A DNA stretch of 43,025 bases from CAYRLZ01 sp964425275 (lineage in GTDB: Bacteria > Hydrothermota > Tepidihabitantia > Tepidihabitantales > JBDRVQ01), in the NCBI GenBank assembly GCA_964425275.1, contig CAYRLZ010000021.1, positions 1-43,025 on the forward strand. Reading direction: 5' to 3'. The position numbers were made by a program, and so were the translations under genes. Shown piece by piece: positions 7,059-15,200 of the stretch; the first letter of the stretch is position 1; each line of letters begins with the position of its first letter. The notes under the pieces were generated by a model. The model was not told where the DNA came from. It did no database searches and saw only the letters and a program-made list of their open reading frames with translations.

Positions 7059-7384
7059 CTAATTCCGAAAGAGCCCCAGAGAGCGAGAGAGAAGAAGGCA
7101 AAGGGAGGGGATTAGAGAGTCTAATAGGGAGACCATCAGAAGAAGATAGACCAAGGGATTAAGAATGGGTAAGAGAAAGAGCAAGAGAAGGAGGTAAGGA
7201 AATGGGTTAGGGAAAGAAAAGAGTAAGGGGTAAAGTAAGAGACCAAGTAAGGCAATAAGTAAGGGATAGGGTAAGGCATAGAGGGAACGATACCCTAAAA
7301 GAAAGGAAAAATCCGATAAGTCCTGTAAAATCATAGGGTTAGAGGCAAAATCAGGCGATAAAAAAGTTTAGTATTACTAAACTT
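7059..7384 (-). repeat. 12-nt-periodic array element, copy A
   Basis: On the minus strand: palindrome (7384-7364), 31-nt spacer, conserved 27-nt block (about 7332-7306), then about 17-18 degenerate 12-nt units to about 7080. The clearest units read on the plus strand as GTAAG at 7223, 7235, 7247, 7259 and 7271. An ATG at 7334 opens a 91-codon frame through the array, giving a hydrophobic tetrapeptide pattern x-[P/L/A/S]-[L/F]-[L/P] (YPLLIALLGLLLYPLL). Whether it is translated is unclear: there is no convincing ribosome-binding site, and the second copy of the element has no usable start. The rest of the 6995-7436 gap is the sucC promoter, this element and the XRE promoter. Confidence 0.75.
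7364..7384. promoter_or_regulatory. Perfect 21-nt palindrome, candidate operator
   Basis: Arms AAGTTTAGTA and TACTAAACTT flank a single T. It lies 18 nt upstream of the -35 of the XRE gene and upstream of the array on the other strand, so it could be an operator shared by both directions. The second array element carries a different palindrome of the same design at 30350-30376. Confidence 0.6.
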
Positions 7385-7402
7385 TACTCATTTGAATTAA
7401 AA

Positions 7403-7431
7403 TTGACGAAAAAGAAATAATATATTATATT
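7403..7431 (+). promoter_or_regulatory. Promoter of the XRE regulator gene, predicted leaderless
   Basis: TTGACG (7403-7408), 17-nt spacer, TATATT (7426-7431), then 5 nt to the ATG at 7437. The upstream sequence has no Shine-Dalgarno. Confidence 0.6.
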
Positions 7432-7436
7432 AAGTT

Positions 7437-7766
7437 ATGATTGGCAAATCAATTGGCAAATTGCTGAAAGAGCACCGAGAAAAAGTCGGCTTGACGCAAA
7501 AGAAGATAGCGAAAGCCTGTGGAAAGACAAAAGGAACAATCTCGCAATTGGAAAGCGGGAGGTTAAAAGACCCGCCTATCTCACTTATCCTTTCTTACCT
7601 GCACACACTCGGTATCCCTTACAGCCGGTTCTTCTCAGAATTGGAAGGGAAGGCACTGCAAACAGAAGAGAAGAAGCAATTAGAAGCCTTAAAAGAAGTG
7701 AGCGAAAGATATGAAGGGTTAGGTCTGGATTTGGAGATTAATCGCCCCTCCTTCGCCAGAACCTAA
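7437..7766 (+). CDS. XRE/Cro-family helix-turn-helix regulator
   Basis: 109 residues. Residues about 5-62 are a Cro/C1-type HTH (IGKLLKEHREKVGLTQKKIA, recognition helix near TKGTISQLESGR, then ISLILSYLHTLGI). The remaining about 45 residues are charged and helical with no recognised sensor domain. It would bind a palindrome as a dimer, and the perfect palindrome at 7364-7384 just upstream is the obvious candidate for autoregulation and for control of the divergent array element. That link is inferred from position only. Confidence 0.85.
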   Translation: MIGKSIGKLLKEHREKVGLTQKKIAKACGKTKGTISQLESGRLKDPPISLILSYLHTLGIPYSRFFSELEGKALQTEEKKQLEALKEVSERYEGLGLDLEINRPSFART

Positions 7767-7851
7767 AAGATTTAAGAAAGTATGAAGTTAAACCCCAATA
7801 ATTAGCGTATTAAATCCTTAAACTTCAATAACTTAATTATGATTAAATCCC

Positions 7852-7880
7852 TTGACAAATCACCCTTTCTTTGCTATACT
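7852..7880 (+). promoter_or_regulatory. sigma70-type promoter of the LVIVD remnant
   Basis: TTGACA (7852-7857), 17-nt spacer, TATACT (7875-7880). Leader of about 30 nt with Shine-Dalgarno GGAGGT (7905-7910) six nt before ATG 7916. Confidence 0.75.
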
Positions 7881-7915
7881 TTTATAGTGAAGATGATTTA
7901 TATTGGAGGTGCAAA

Positions 7916-8327
7916 ATGAAGAAGGTTTTGGTAGGTTTTTTGCCTTTTTTCTCTAATTTGGGCGCAGGATTCGTTGAACTGTCGGCAAATTGGCTATTAT
8001 GATACCCCAGGTTATGCTTTTGGTGTAGCAATAGCAAATAACTATGCCTATGTCGCTGATGGTGGTTCTGGATTAAGGATTATTGAGTTTTATGGTGTTG
8101 GAATAGAGGAAAGTAATTTTTCCCTAAGAAAAGAGAGAAAGATACCAACCTTTGCCTCCAATCTCTTAAATCTTACCGAAGAAGCCGATTTGCTTGATAT
8201 CGCCGGTAGAAAGGTTTGCAAACTAAATCCAGGCAAAAACGATATAAGCCACCTTAAACCCGGATTCTATTTCATCCGCAATAATGCCAACCACTCAAAA
8301 ATAAATAAGGTGCTAATCTGTCAATAA
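7916..8327 (+). pseudogene. Frameshifted, shortened LVIVD-repeat surface protein with C-terminal sorting domain
   Basis: A good promoter, Shine-Dalgarno and ATG (7916) start a signal peptide (MKKVLVGF...), but that frame meets TGA after 28 codons. The next frame is open from 7935 to 8327 and reads FCLFSLIWAQDSLNCRQIGY, completing the signal peptide and mature N-terminus. Removing one base from the T-rich run at 7935-7950 would join them. The mature part holds one LVIVD-type repeat (GVAIANNYAYVADGGSGLRI) followed at once by a FlgD/T9SS-like C-terminal domain (DIAGRKVCKL, LKPGFYFIRN), whereas relatives such as 30785-32985 have many repeats. It is thus both frameshifted and internally deleted, or an assembly error in a small functional gene. 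Confidence 0.75.
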
Positions 8328-8545
8328 AAGCCCTAAACCTGTAGGAGATATAAAAATCCATCAAGTTGCTGTAAGATAATAATTTATTCGCAAAATAACC
8401 TTAAATATTCTCTTTCTTTGACCCAATCCTTCCGTTTAACTTATTCATTTGGCTTTCAAAGAGAGACGACCAAACCTTTTTCAAGTCTGAGACCAAAAAA
8501 CCTCTATGGTAGATACCGTGTTTAGAAACATTACTGAAAACCCGG

Positions 8546-8573
8546 TTGACTTTTAGTTTTTTTCCAGTAGCAT
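8546..8573 (+). promoter_or_regulatory. Putative promoter of the membrane-protein cluster, predicted leaderless
   Basis: TTGACT (8546-8551), 16-nt spacer, TAGCAT (8568-8573; 4/6 to consensus), 7 nt to ATG 8581. The rest of the 8328-8580 gap shows nothing I can name. Confidence 0.45.
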
Positions 8574-8580
8574 TATCTTT

Positions 8581-9720
8581 ATGTTTTTTTTAATTATCTT
8601 TCTTAATACTCAGATAGCGCCACCAACCAATATTAAGGTTTTTGATACGCCGAATGATGAAGGCGGAAGTATCTCAATTGAATGGCGGTTGCCCAAGGAA
8701 GATTGCGATACTTTAAATTTAATCCAGGGTTATGAAATCTATCGGGCAGAAAAAAAAGAAGGTCCTTTTGAAAATGTCGGCTTTAATATAAAAGGTAAGA
8801 GTTATTATGAGGATAAGGGAGTCAAAGATGGTAAGGAATATTTTTATTATGTAAAGGTGGTGGGAAGAGATACCGCAAAAAGTGAAGTGAGCGGTCCGGT
8901 GAAGAGTGCGCCGCAGTGGTTCAATACCTCTCGGTTAAATGTCTTGCTCGTCGTTATTCTTTTTAGTTTTATCGTTATCTGGTATATTGAAAGGGCAAAG
9001 AAGGGGGAGAAGTTATTCATCCGTTCAATTCCTGGACTGGATGCGATTGATGATGCGGTGGGCCGGGCAACCGAAATGGGGCGACCGATTTTATTCTCCT
9101 TTGGTCTGGGTTATATCACCGATGTCGTGACAATTGCCGCCCTAGCCGTTTTGGGTAAGATTGCCCGGAAAGCAGCGGAGTATTCAACCCGACTTTTAAT
9201 CCCCAATTATGACCCGATTGTGATGACCGCGGCCCAGGAGACAGTAAAGGAGGCATATTCCGAGGTCGGGCGTCCGGATTTATATAAGGAAGGCGACATT
9301 ACTTATCTAACCGCTGACCAGTTTGGTTATGCCGCCGGGGTGGATGGCATTATCCTGCGGGAAAGGCCCGGGGCGGTCTTCTGGCAGGGATATTTCTTTG
9401 CCGAATCTTTAATCTTAGCCGAGACCGGGCATCGGGTGGGTGCGATTCAGATTGCCGGCACCGTCGCCATTACGCAACTTCCCTTCTTCATCGCCGCCTG
9501 TGATTATACCCTGATTGGCGAAGAGATGTATGCCGCCTCCTGCTATCTGAAACCCGAACCCCATATGTTAGGTTCGCTAAAAGGCGAGGATTTAGCCAAG
9601 GCGGTGATTAATATCTTCCTTATTGCCGTTGTCATCCTCACTACCGCTAATGCCTTCTTTAATCTTCCCGTGCTTAATAGTATCGTTGAGAAGATAAATA
9701 ATTGGTTTGTGGTAAGATGA
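8581..9720 (+). CDS. Fibronectin type III / DUF6754-like membrane protein
   Basis: 379 residues. A short N-terminal hydrophobic segment (MFFLIIFLNTQIA) looks like a signal sequence. It is followed by a fibronectin type III-like domain at about 13-110 (PPTNIKVFDTP, GYEIYRAEKKEGPF, YYVKVVGRD). One transmembrane helix follows (LNVLLVVILFSFIVIWYI, about 120-137), then a soluble region with conserved-looking DAVGRATEMGRPILFSFG and a C-terminal hydrophobic segment (AVINIFLIAVVILTTANAFF). I believe the latter part matches the DUF6754 family of uncharacterised bacterial proteins, from memory. First of four neighbouring membrane-protein genes; a shared membrane complex is inferred. Confidence 0.75.
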   Translation: MFFLIIFLNTQIAPPTNIKVFDTPNDEGGSISIEWRLPKEDCDTLNLIQGYEIYRAEKKEGPFENVGFNIKGKSYYEDKGVKDGKEYFYYVKVVGRDTAKSEVSGPVKSAPQWFNTSRLNVLLVVILFSFIVIWYIERAKKGEKLFIRSIPGLDAIDDAVGRATEMGRPILFSFGLGYITDVVTIAALAVLGKIARKAAEYSTRLLIPNYDPIVMTAAQETVKEAYSEVGRPDLYKEGDITYLTADQFGYAAGVDGIILRERPGAVFWQGYFFAESLILAETGHRVGAIQIAGTVAITQLPFFIAACDYTLIGEEMYAASCYLKPEPHMLGSLKGEDLAKAVINIFLIAVVILTTANAFFNLPVLNSIVEKINNWFVVR

Positions 9721-10394
9721 AACGGCAACTCCCGCTCTTTTTAACCTTTATTACTGGTCTTTTATTAATCGTCACATTTTTTATTCCCCATAAGCCTTTT
9801 GGCGGATTGGAGCAGAGATTTTTGGTCTGGTATTCAATAATCTCGGGTTTTGCCGTCCTTTTGGGATTAGACAGTTTAATTGCCCACCACCTGCATAAAA
9901 TCCGCTGGGAAAAACAAGGAAGATTTTACAGTGCCCTCCTTCTCTTCAGTCTCTTCTTAACCCTCTTTTTAGGCTTCTTCTCCTGGGCGAAGTATAAGAG
10001 CCCGTTTGCCCTCGGCTCGCCCTTTATGTTCCTTTATACCTATACGATTATCCCCTTACAGGGAACGATGTTTGCTTTACTGGCCTTCTTTATTGCCTCG
10101 GCGGCTTATCGGGCCTTTCGCGCCCGAACATTTGAAGCGACCCTACTGCTCATTGCCGCGGTTCTGGTGATGCTCGGTCGGGTGCCACTCGGCTCCTGGT
10201 TATGGAAACAAATCGCCTCCCTCTTTGGTAATCCGCAATTAAATAGGATAGAACTCTTTGCCATTATCTCGGACTGGATTATGAATATCCCCCAGACTGC
10301 GGCCAAGCGCGGAATATTCATTGGAACCGCACTCGGTGGTATCGCAATGTCAATCCGAATAATCTTAGGAATTGAAAGAACCTATATGAAATGA
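9717..10394 (+). CDS. Uncharacterised polytopic membrane protein
   Basis: 225 residues from ATG 9717, which overlaps the preceding stop as ATGA; a TTG five codons earlier is less likely. I count about six hydrophobic segments (LPLFLTFITGLLLIVTFFI, FLVWYSIISGFAVLLGL, FYSALLLFSLFLTLFLGFF and others). No catalytic motif or family is recognised. The tight overlap with the Fn3/DUF6754-like gene means the two are co-translated and probably work together. Confidence 0.7.
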   Translation: MKRQLPLFLTFITGLLLIVTFFIPHKPFGGLEQRFLVWYSIISGFAVLLGLDSLIAHHLHKIRWEKQGRFYSALLLFSLFLTLFLGFFSWAKYKSPFALGSPFMFLYTYTIIPLQGTMFALLAFFIASAAYRAFRARTFEATLLLIAAVLVMLGRVPLGSWLWKQIASLFGNPQLNRIELFAIISDWIMNIPQTAAKRGIFIGTALGGIAMSIRIILGIERTYMK

Positions 10395-10401
10395 AAGAAA
10401 T

Positions 10402-10481
10402 ATGATTACAGCGATAATAATAAAGAGAGATGACGGCGATATTTTTATCTCCGTAATCGGTTAGTTTATCGCAGTAATCAT
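10402..10481. repeat. 80-nt nested palindromic element, copy 1
   Basis: Ends ATGATTACAGCGATAA and TTATCGCAGTAATCAT are near-perfect inverted repeats, and an inner inverted pair (GATGACGGCGATA / TATCTCCGTAATC) lies between them. The reverse complement matches 11396-11475 at 78 of 80 positions. It starts 8 nt after the stop of the upstream gene. Confidence 0.9.
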
Positions 10482-10533
10482 TAACCGAAATGCTCATTTT
10501 CATCCGTTTTCGGCTTCTTGGTAATCTACAAGT

Positions 10534-11352
10534 ATGAAACTCTTTGAGTGGCTGAGTAATTTAGATAGACGGATAATCTATCTTCTGGTTGGCTTGGTGG
10601 TGACGACCCTTTTGTTATTAAAGGTGGTAATGCCGATTAGGATTTCCGAAGAGGTGAAGATGGCCTATAATGAGATTGACCGACTTCCTCCCAACTCCAT
10701 CGTCTTCATCTCCATTGACTACGACGCCGCCTCCGAACCAGAACTCCAACCGATGCTGATTGCCCTATTAAGGCACTGCTTCCAAAAGGATATAAAAGTA
10801 ATCCTCTCTGGACAGTGGGCATTAGGGCTTCCCTTAGGTGAGATTGCCCTCAATAAAGTGGCAAAAGAATATAAAAAAGAATACGGTAAAGATTATGTGA
10901 ATATTGGCTATCGCCCCGGGCTCACCGCCTTAATGGTTGGTATCGGCCGGGAGATAAGAGATTTTTATGCCACCGATTATAAAGGTATGCCCCTTGATAG
11001 TTTTCCTTTTATGCGGAATGTTCATAACTACAACGATATTGATATCTTAGTCGGTTTGGAGGCGGGGGCGACCGGTGATGCCTGGGTGATGTATGCCGGG
11101 GCAAGATTTAATCAAAAGATAATCTTGGGTGCGACCGGAGTCGTTGCCCCGGATTTATATCCCTACCTTCAGGCAAAACAGATTGCCGGAATAATTGCTG
11201 GTCTGCAAGGGGCCGCCGAATACGAAACACTGGTTAAAAAGGCCGGCACCGGGATATTGGGTATGCCGGCCCAGTCAGCGGTTCACGGCTTAATTGTCAT
11301 CTTCATCATCATCTCTAACATCGCCTTTCTGTTAACTAAAAAGAGGAGATGA
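10534..11352 (+). CDS. Uncharacterised membrane-anchored protein of the 8581-12091 cluster
   Basis: 272 residues: an N-terminal transmembrane helix (IIYLLVGLVVTTLLLLKVVM, about 14-33), a soluble alpha/beta domain of about 210 residues, and a C-terminal helix (AVHGLIVIFIIISNIAFLL). The soluble part has NSIVFISIDYDAASEPELQP, then IKVILSGQWALGLPLGE and GLEAGATGDAWVMYAG, a layout like a Rossmann-type fold, but I recognise no family. It stands alone between two oppositely oriented copies of the 80-nt palindrome. Confidence 0.7.
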   Translation: MKLFEWLSNLDRRIIYLLVGLVVTTLLLLKVVMPIRISEEVKMAYNEIDRLPPNSIVFISIDYDAASEPELQPMLIALLRHCFQKDIKVILSGQWALGLPLGEIALNKVAKEYKKEYGKDYVNIGYRPGLTALMVGIGREIRDFYATDYKGMPLDSFPFMRNVHNYNDIDILVGLEAGATGDAWVMYAGARFNQKIILGATGVVAPDLYPYLQAKQIAGIIAGLQGAAEYETLVKKAGTGILGMPAQSAVHGLIVIFIIISNIAFLLTKKRR

Positions 11353-11395
11353 ATCCCTTAACAGGACTTGCGTCCCACTTCGCGTATGGTAGTAG

Positions 11396-11475
11396 ATGAT
11401 TACGGAGATAAACTAACCGATTACGGAGATAAAAATATCGCCGTCATCTCTCTTTATTATTATCGCTGTAATCAT
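11396..11475. repeat. 80-nt nested palindromic element, copy 2 (inverted)
   Basis: Inverted copy of 10402-10481, differing at two positions. It reads ATGATTACGGAGATAA, then a direct module GATTACGGAGATA, AAAA, the inverted TATCGCCGTCATC, and TTATCGCTGTAATCAT. It ends 7 nt before the ATG at 11483. Confidence 0.9.
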
Positions 11476-11482
11476 TATCAAT

Positions 11483-12091
11483 ATGATTAACCTAATCGGA
11501 ACCTGGCTCGCCGCCACCTTGACGATTGCCATCCTATCCTTCTTATATAAAGATAATCCCCTTTATAAATTAGCCGAACATATCTATGTCGGTGTTTCGG
11601 CCGCCTTCTGGGTGATATACTTCTGGGCATTTGACTTAAAGCCGATGCTCATTGACCGTTTCCTCCAGGAGACCGGGGTAGAAAAGTGGATACTCATTTT
11701 GCCCGCCTTTTTAGGATTCTTAATGCTCACCCGCTTCTTCCCCAAGATAAGTTGGATTTCCCGGATTCCCCTTGCCTTTACGATTGGGATGGGTGCCGGA
11801 TTAGGGATTACCGCCAGTGTCCAGGGATTTTTAATCCCCCAGATTGGTGCCACCCTCTTACCATTAAATAGTCCAAATAATCTTCTATTAGTCGTCGGGG
11901 TTCTTTCCACTATCCTCTATTTCTATTTTTCAAAGGAGTTAAAAGGGGTATTAAGACAAGGTTTTCGTTTAGGGATAATATTTATTATGGTTGCCTTTGG
12001 TGCCTCCTTTGGTTATACGGTGATGGCACGGGTTTCGCTTCTTATCGGTCGGATATACTTCCTCTTATCCGACTGGCTAAGAATTTTATAA
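11483..12091 (+). CDS. Uncharacterised polytopic membrane protein
   Basis: 202 residues, about six predicted transmembrane helices (IGTWLAATLTIAILSFLY, IYVGVSAAFWVIYFWAF, WILILPAFLGFLMLTRFF, a GMGAGLGITASVQGFL segment, NNLLLVVGVLSTILYFYF, LGIIFIMVAFGASFGYTVMA). No family is recognised. Last gene of the four-gene membrane cluster, and it lacks a visible Shine-Dalgarno; the palindrome just upstream leaves little room for one. Confidence 0.7.
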   Translation: MINLIGTWLAATLTIAILSFLYKDNPLYKLAEHIYVGVSAAFWVIYFWAFDLKPMLIDRFLQETGVEKWILILPAFLGFLMLTRFFPKISWISRIPLAFTIGMGAGLGITASVQGFLIPQIGATLLPLNSPNNLLLVVGVLSTILYFYFSKELKGVLRQGFRLGIIFIMVAFGASFGYTVMARVSLLIGRIYFLLSDWLRIL

Positions 12092-12121
12092 GAAACCACC
12101 AAAAAGGCCAAAAGAAATTGG

Positions 12122-12154
12122 GTCGCTGTAATCATTCTTATCGTCGTAATCATC
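12122..12154. repeat. Partial copy of the GATTAC/CGATAA element
   Basis: Two tandem modules in the inverted sense, TCGCTGTAATCAT and TTATCGTCGTAATCATC, lie 31 nt after the last membrane-protein gene. It looks like half of the 80-nt palindrome. Confidence 0.55.
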
Positions 12155-12167
12155 TTTTTATTCTGTG

Positions 12168-12200
12168 GGTAAAATTAAAGGGCGGGGATTTCTCCCCGCC
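12168..12200 (-). terminator. Terminator of the CARDB surface-protein gene 12226-15969
   Basis: Hairpin GGCGGGGA / TCCCCGCC (12181-12200, 4-nt loop), followed on the minus strand by CTTTAATTTT. It lies 26 nt past the stop of the minus-strand gene. It could also stop plus-strand transcription of the membrane cluster, but the plus-side tail is less T-rich. Confidence 0.75.
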
Positions 12201-12225
12201 TCTCCTTGTTTGGCAAACCTCTTTT

Positions 12226-15200
12226 TTATTTTAGTTTCACCATCTTTTTCGTCGCCTTGAACTCCGAAGTCTCCAGCCGATAGAAGTAAACCCCCTTCGG
12301 AACCTCTTCACCTTGCGCATCCCTTCCATCCCAGATTACCCGGTAGTATCCTGCTTTTTCCATACCCGCCTTCAATGTCCGCACTAATCCTCCATTAGCA
12401 TTATAAACCAGAAGGTTAATTAGGCACTCCTTAGGTAAGGCATAGCGGATGACGGTCTGAGAGATAAATGGATTGGGAGAATTATTATTCAGGGCAAAGA
12501 CCTTTGGTTGCGTTAGCCAGAAGGTTGGTTCTTCGGTCATTCCCACCGCCATCACTTTTACCGAATCCCTAATGACATCATTCGTCGGTCTCATATCACC
12601 AACAAGCATAGTTGTGCATTGGGTGGCAAATGTCCCTGGGGTTGATGCCGTCCACTGGGCAAATCTTGCGGTATCAATCCTTCCCGGTGGCAGACTAATT
12701 AAGACCTCGTTAAGATAGGCCGGAGCGATTCTAAACCGAACCAAAAGGGTCTCGGTCGTTGTGCCGAAGTTCTGCACTAATGCCTTAGGAATTACGACAC
12801 TTCCTTGGTTAATTGTGCCGATTGGTGCCAAGATTCTCAAGACACCAATATCTCTGACCCGAACAGCAACTGAGCCGGTGATTGAGTTATTGGTTGGGTT
12901 AGCATCACCGGTTAGTGCGGTAGAGCATTTTGCTACATGCGCTCCCCTCTGGTTTGCCGTCCAGGTCGGGAAGGTAACATAAACCTTTGTGCCCGGGGTA
13001 TGGTCGGTTATCGTTGCGGTCTGATTATAGAAGGCACCAATCCTCATCCGCACCGGATAGGTCTCGGTCGTAATACCGAAATTATAGACGGTGCAGGCCG
13101 GGGTTATAACTGTTCCCGAGTCAATTGTTCCGGTCGGTCCAAGGAGGGCAATCACACCAACATCCCGGACGGTAACAATTACTGAGTCGGTCTTCTTATC
13201 ATTCGTCGGTCGGAAATCACTAACCAGTGCGGTGGAGCAGATAACGGTGTGCGTCCCTTTTTGTCGGACAGTCCAGGTCGGGAAGGTAATGCGGAGTTTT
13301 GCTCCCGCGGTATGATTACTTACGGTAACGCTCGTATCATAAAAATTACCAATCTTCATCCGCACCGGGTAGGTCTCAGCGACACTGCCAAAGTTTTGCA
13401 CCGAACAGGCTGGGGTAATGACCGCTCCGGAATCAACCACACCGATTGGTGCCAGTAAGGTAATTACCCCAACATCACTTATCTTAACCGTAACGGTATC
13501 GGTTCGCTTATTATTTATCGCCCTTTCATCACCCGGAAGTTCGGTTGAGCAGGAGACAGGGAATTTGCCCTTCTGCGTCGCAGTCCAAGTTGAGAAGGTA
13601 AGATAAGCCTTTGTCCCCGGGAGATGATTAATTATGACCACGGCCTCATTAAAGAAGGTGCCAATCTTCATCCGAACGGTATAGGTCTCAGTCGTTGTGC
13701 CGAGGTTCTGAACGGTGCAGGCCGGGGTAATTACCGTTCCGGAGTCAACCCGGCCAACTGGGGCAACTAAGGTAATGACACTGACATCTCTCAACCGGAC
13801 TCGGACAGTATCTATTCGCCGGTCATTAGCGAGCAAGGTATCTCCGGCAAGTTGAGTAGAGCAAGTGACAACATGAACTCCCCTTTGCACCGCGGTCCAA
13901 CTTGGAAAGGTGACACGAATCTTTGTGCCCGGGGTATGACTGGTAACGGAGGCAGTGCGATTATAGAAGGTGCCAATCTTCATCTGAACCGTATAGGTTT
14001 CGGCATGGGTGCCAAAGTTCTGAACCGTGCAGGCTGGTGTGATAACCGTTCCGGAGTCAATCGTCCCCTTAGGCGCAACAATGACAATCGTCCCGACATT
14101 CCGAATCCGGAACCGAACAATCACCGAGTCGGTCTTCTTATCATTTGCCGGCTGGTCATCGCCGATGAGTTCTGTTGAACAGACAACCGGATGCGTCCAC
14201 TTCTGGACCGCAGTCCAACTTGGAAAGGTGACCCGAATCTTTGTGCCCGGGGTGTGCCCGATTACTGATGCGTTCACATTATAGAAATCACCAATCTTCA
14301 TCCGAACCGTGTAGGTCTCGGTATAGGTGCCAAAGTTCTGAACCGTGCAGGCTGGTGTGACAACCGTTCCGGAGTCAATTGTTCCGGTCGGAGCGGTGAT
14401 ACGAATCACTCCAACATCGTGGAAGCGAACCGTCACCGAACCAGTCCGCTTATCATTTGCCGGCACGATGTCATTAGTAAGTTCAGTTGAGCAGGTAACG
14501 GTATGCAGACCCTTCTGATTTACGGTCCAGTTCGGGAGGGTAACCCGAACCTTTGTGCCCGGGATATGATTGAGAACAGTTGCGGTATCATTATAGAAAT
14601 CACCAATCTTTAACCGAACGGTATAGGTCTCAGCGGTCGTGCCAAAGTTCTGAACCGTGCAGACCGGGGTGACAACAGCCCCTGAGTCAATCGTTCCAGT
14701 TGGGGCAACAATGGCCACTACCCCGACATTTCTCACCCGGACCTTAACCGAATCAATCTGCTTGTTATTCGTTGGAACAATATCACCGGCCAGTCCAGTT
14801 GAACAGGAGACAATATGGGTGCCTTTTTGCACCGCGGTCCAGGTTGGAAAGGTAATATAGAACTTTATGCCTGGGGTATGATTGGTTACCGTTGCGGTCT
14901 GATTATAAAAGGCGCCAATCTTTAACCGAACCGTATAAGTCTCAGTTGTCGTGCCAAAGTTCTGGACCGTGCAGGCCGGGGTAACGACCGTTGCGGAGTC
15001 AATCGTTCCAGTTGGGGCAACGATAAAAACCGAACCAACATCTCGCACCCGGACCGTAACCGAACCAGTTACCTTATCATTTGTCGGAACGGTATCACCC
15101 ATAAGTTCGGTTGAGCAGGAGACTGACAGGTCCCCTCTTTCCAGTGCTGTCCAACTGGGGAAGGTAATTCGGAGTTTTGCACCTGGGGTATGATTGGTTA

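Noticed and set aside
7059..7334. 91-aa leucine-rich membrane peptide gene as a confident CDS
   Set aside because: The frame follows from 12-nt periodicity without stops, there is no ribosome-binding site or matching -10 before the ATG, and the homologous second element has a stop and no start. Kept as an array element, not called as a gene.
12473..15193. Many plus-strand open frames inside 12226-15969
   Set aside because: They recur at the repeat period and mirror the CARDB repeats; antisense shadows of a repetitive gene.
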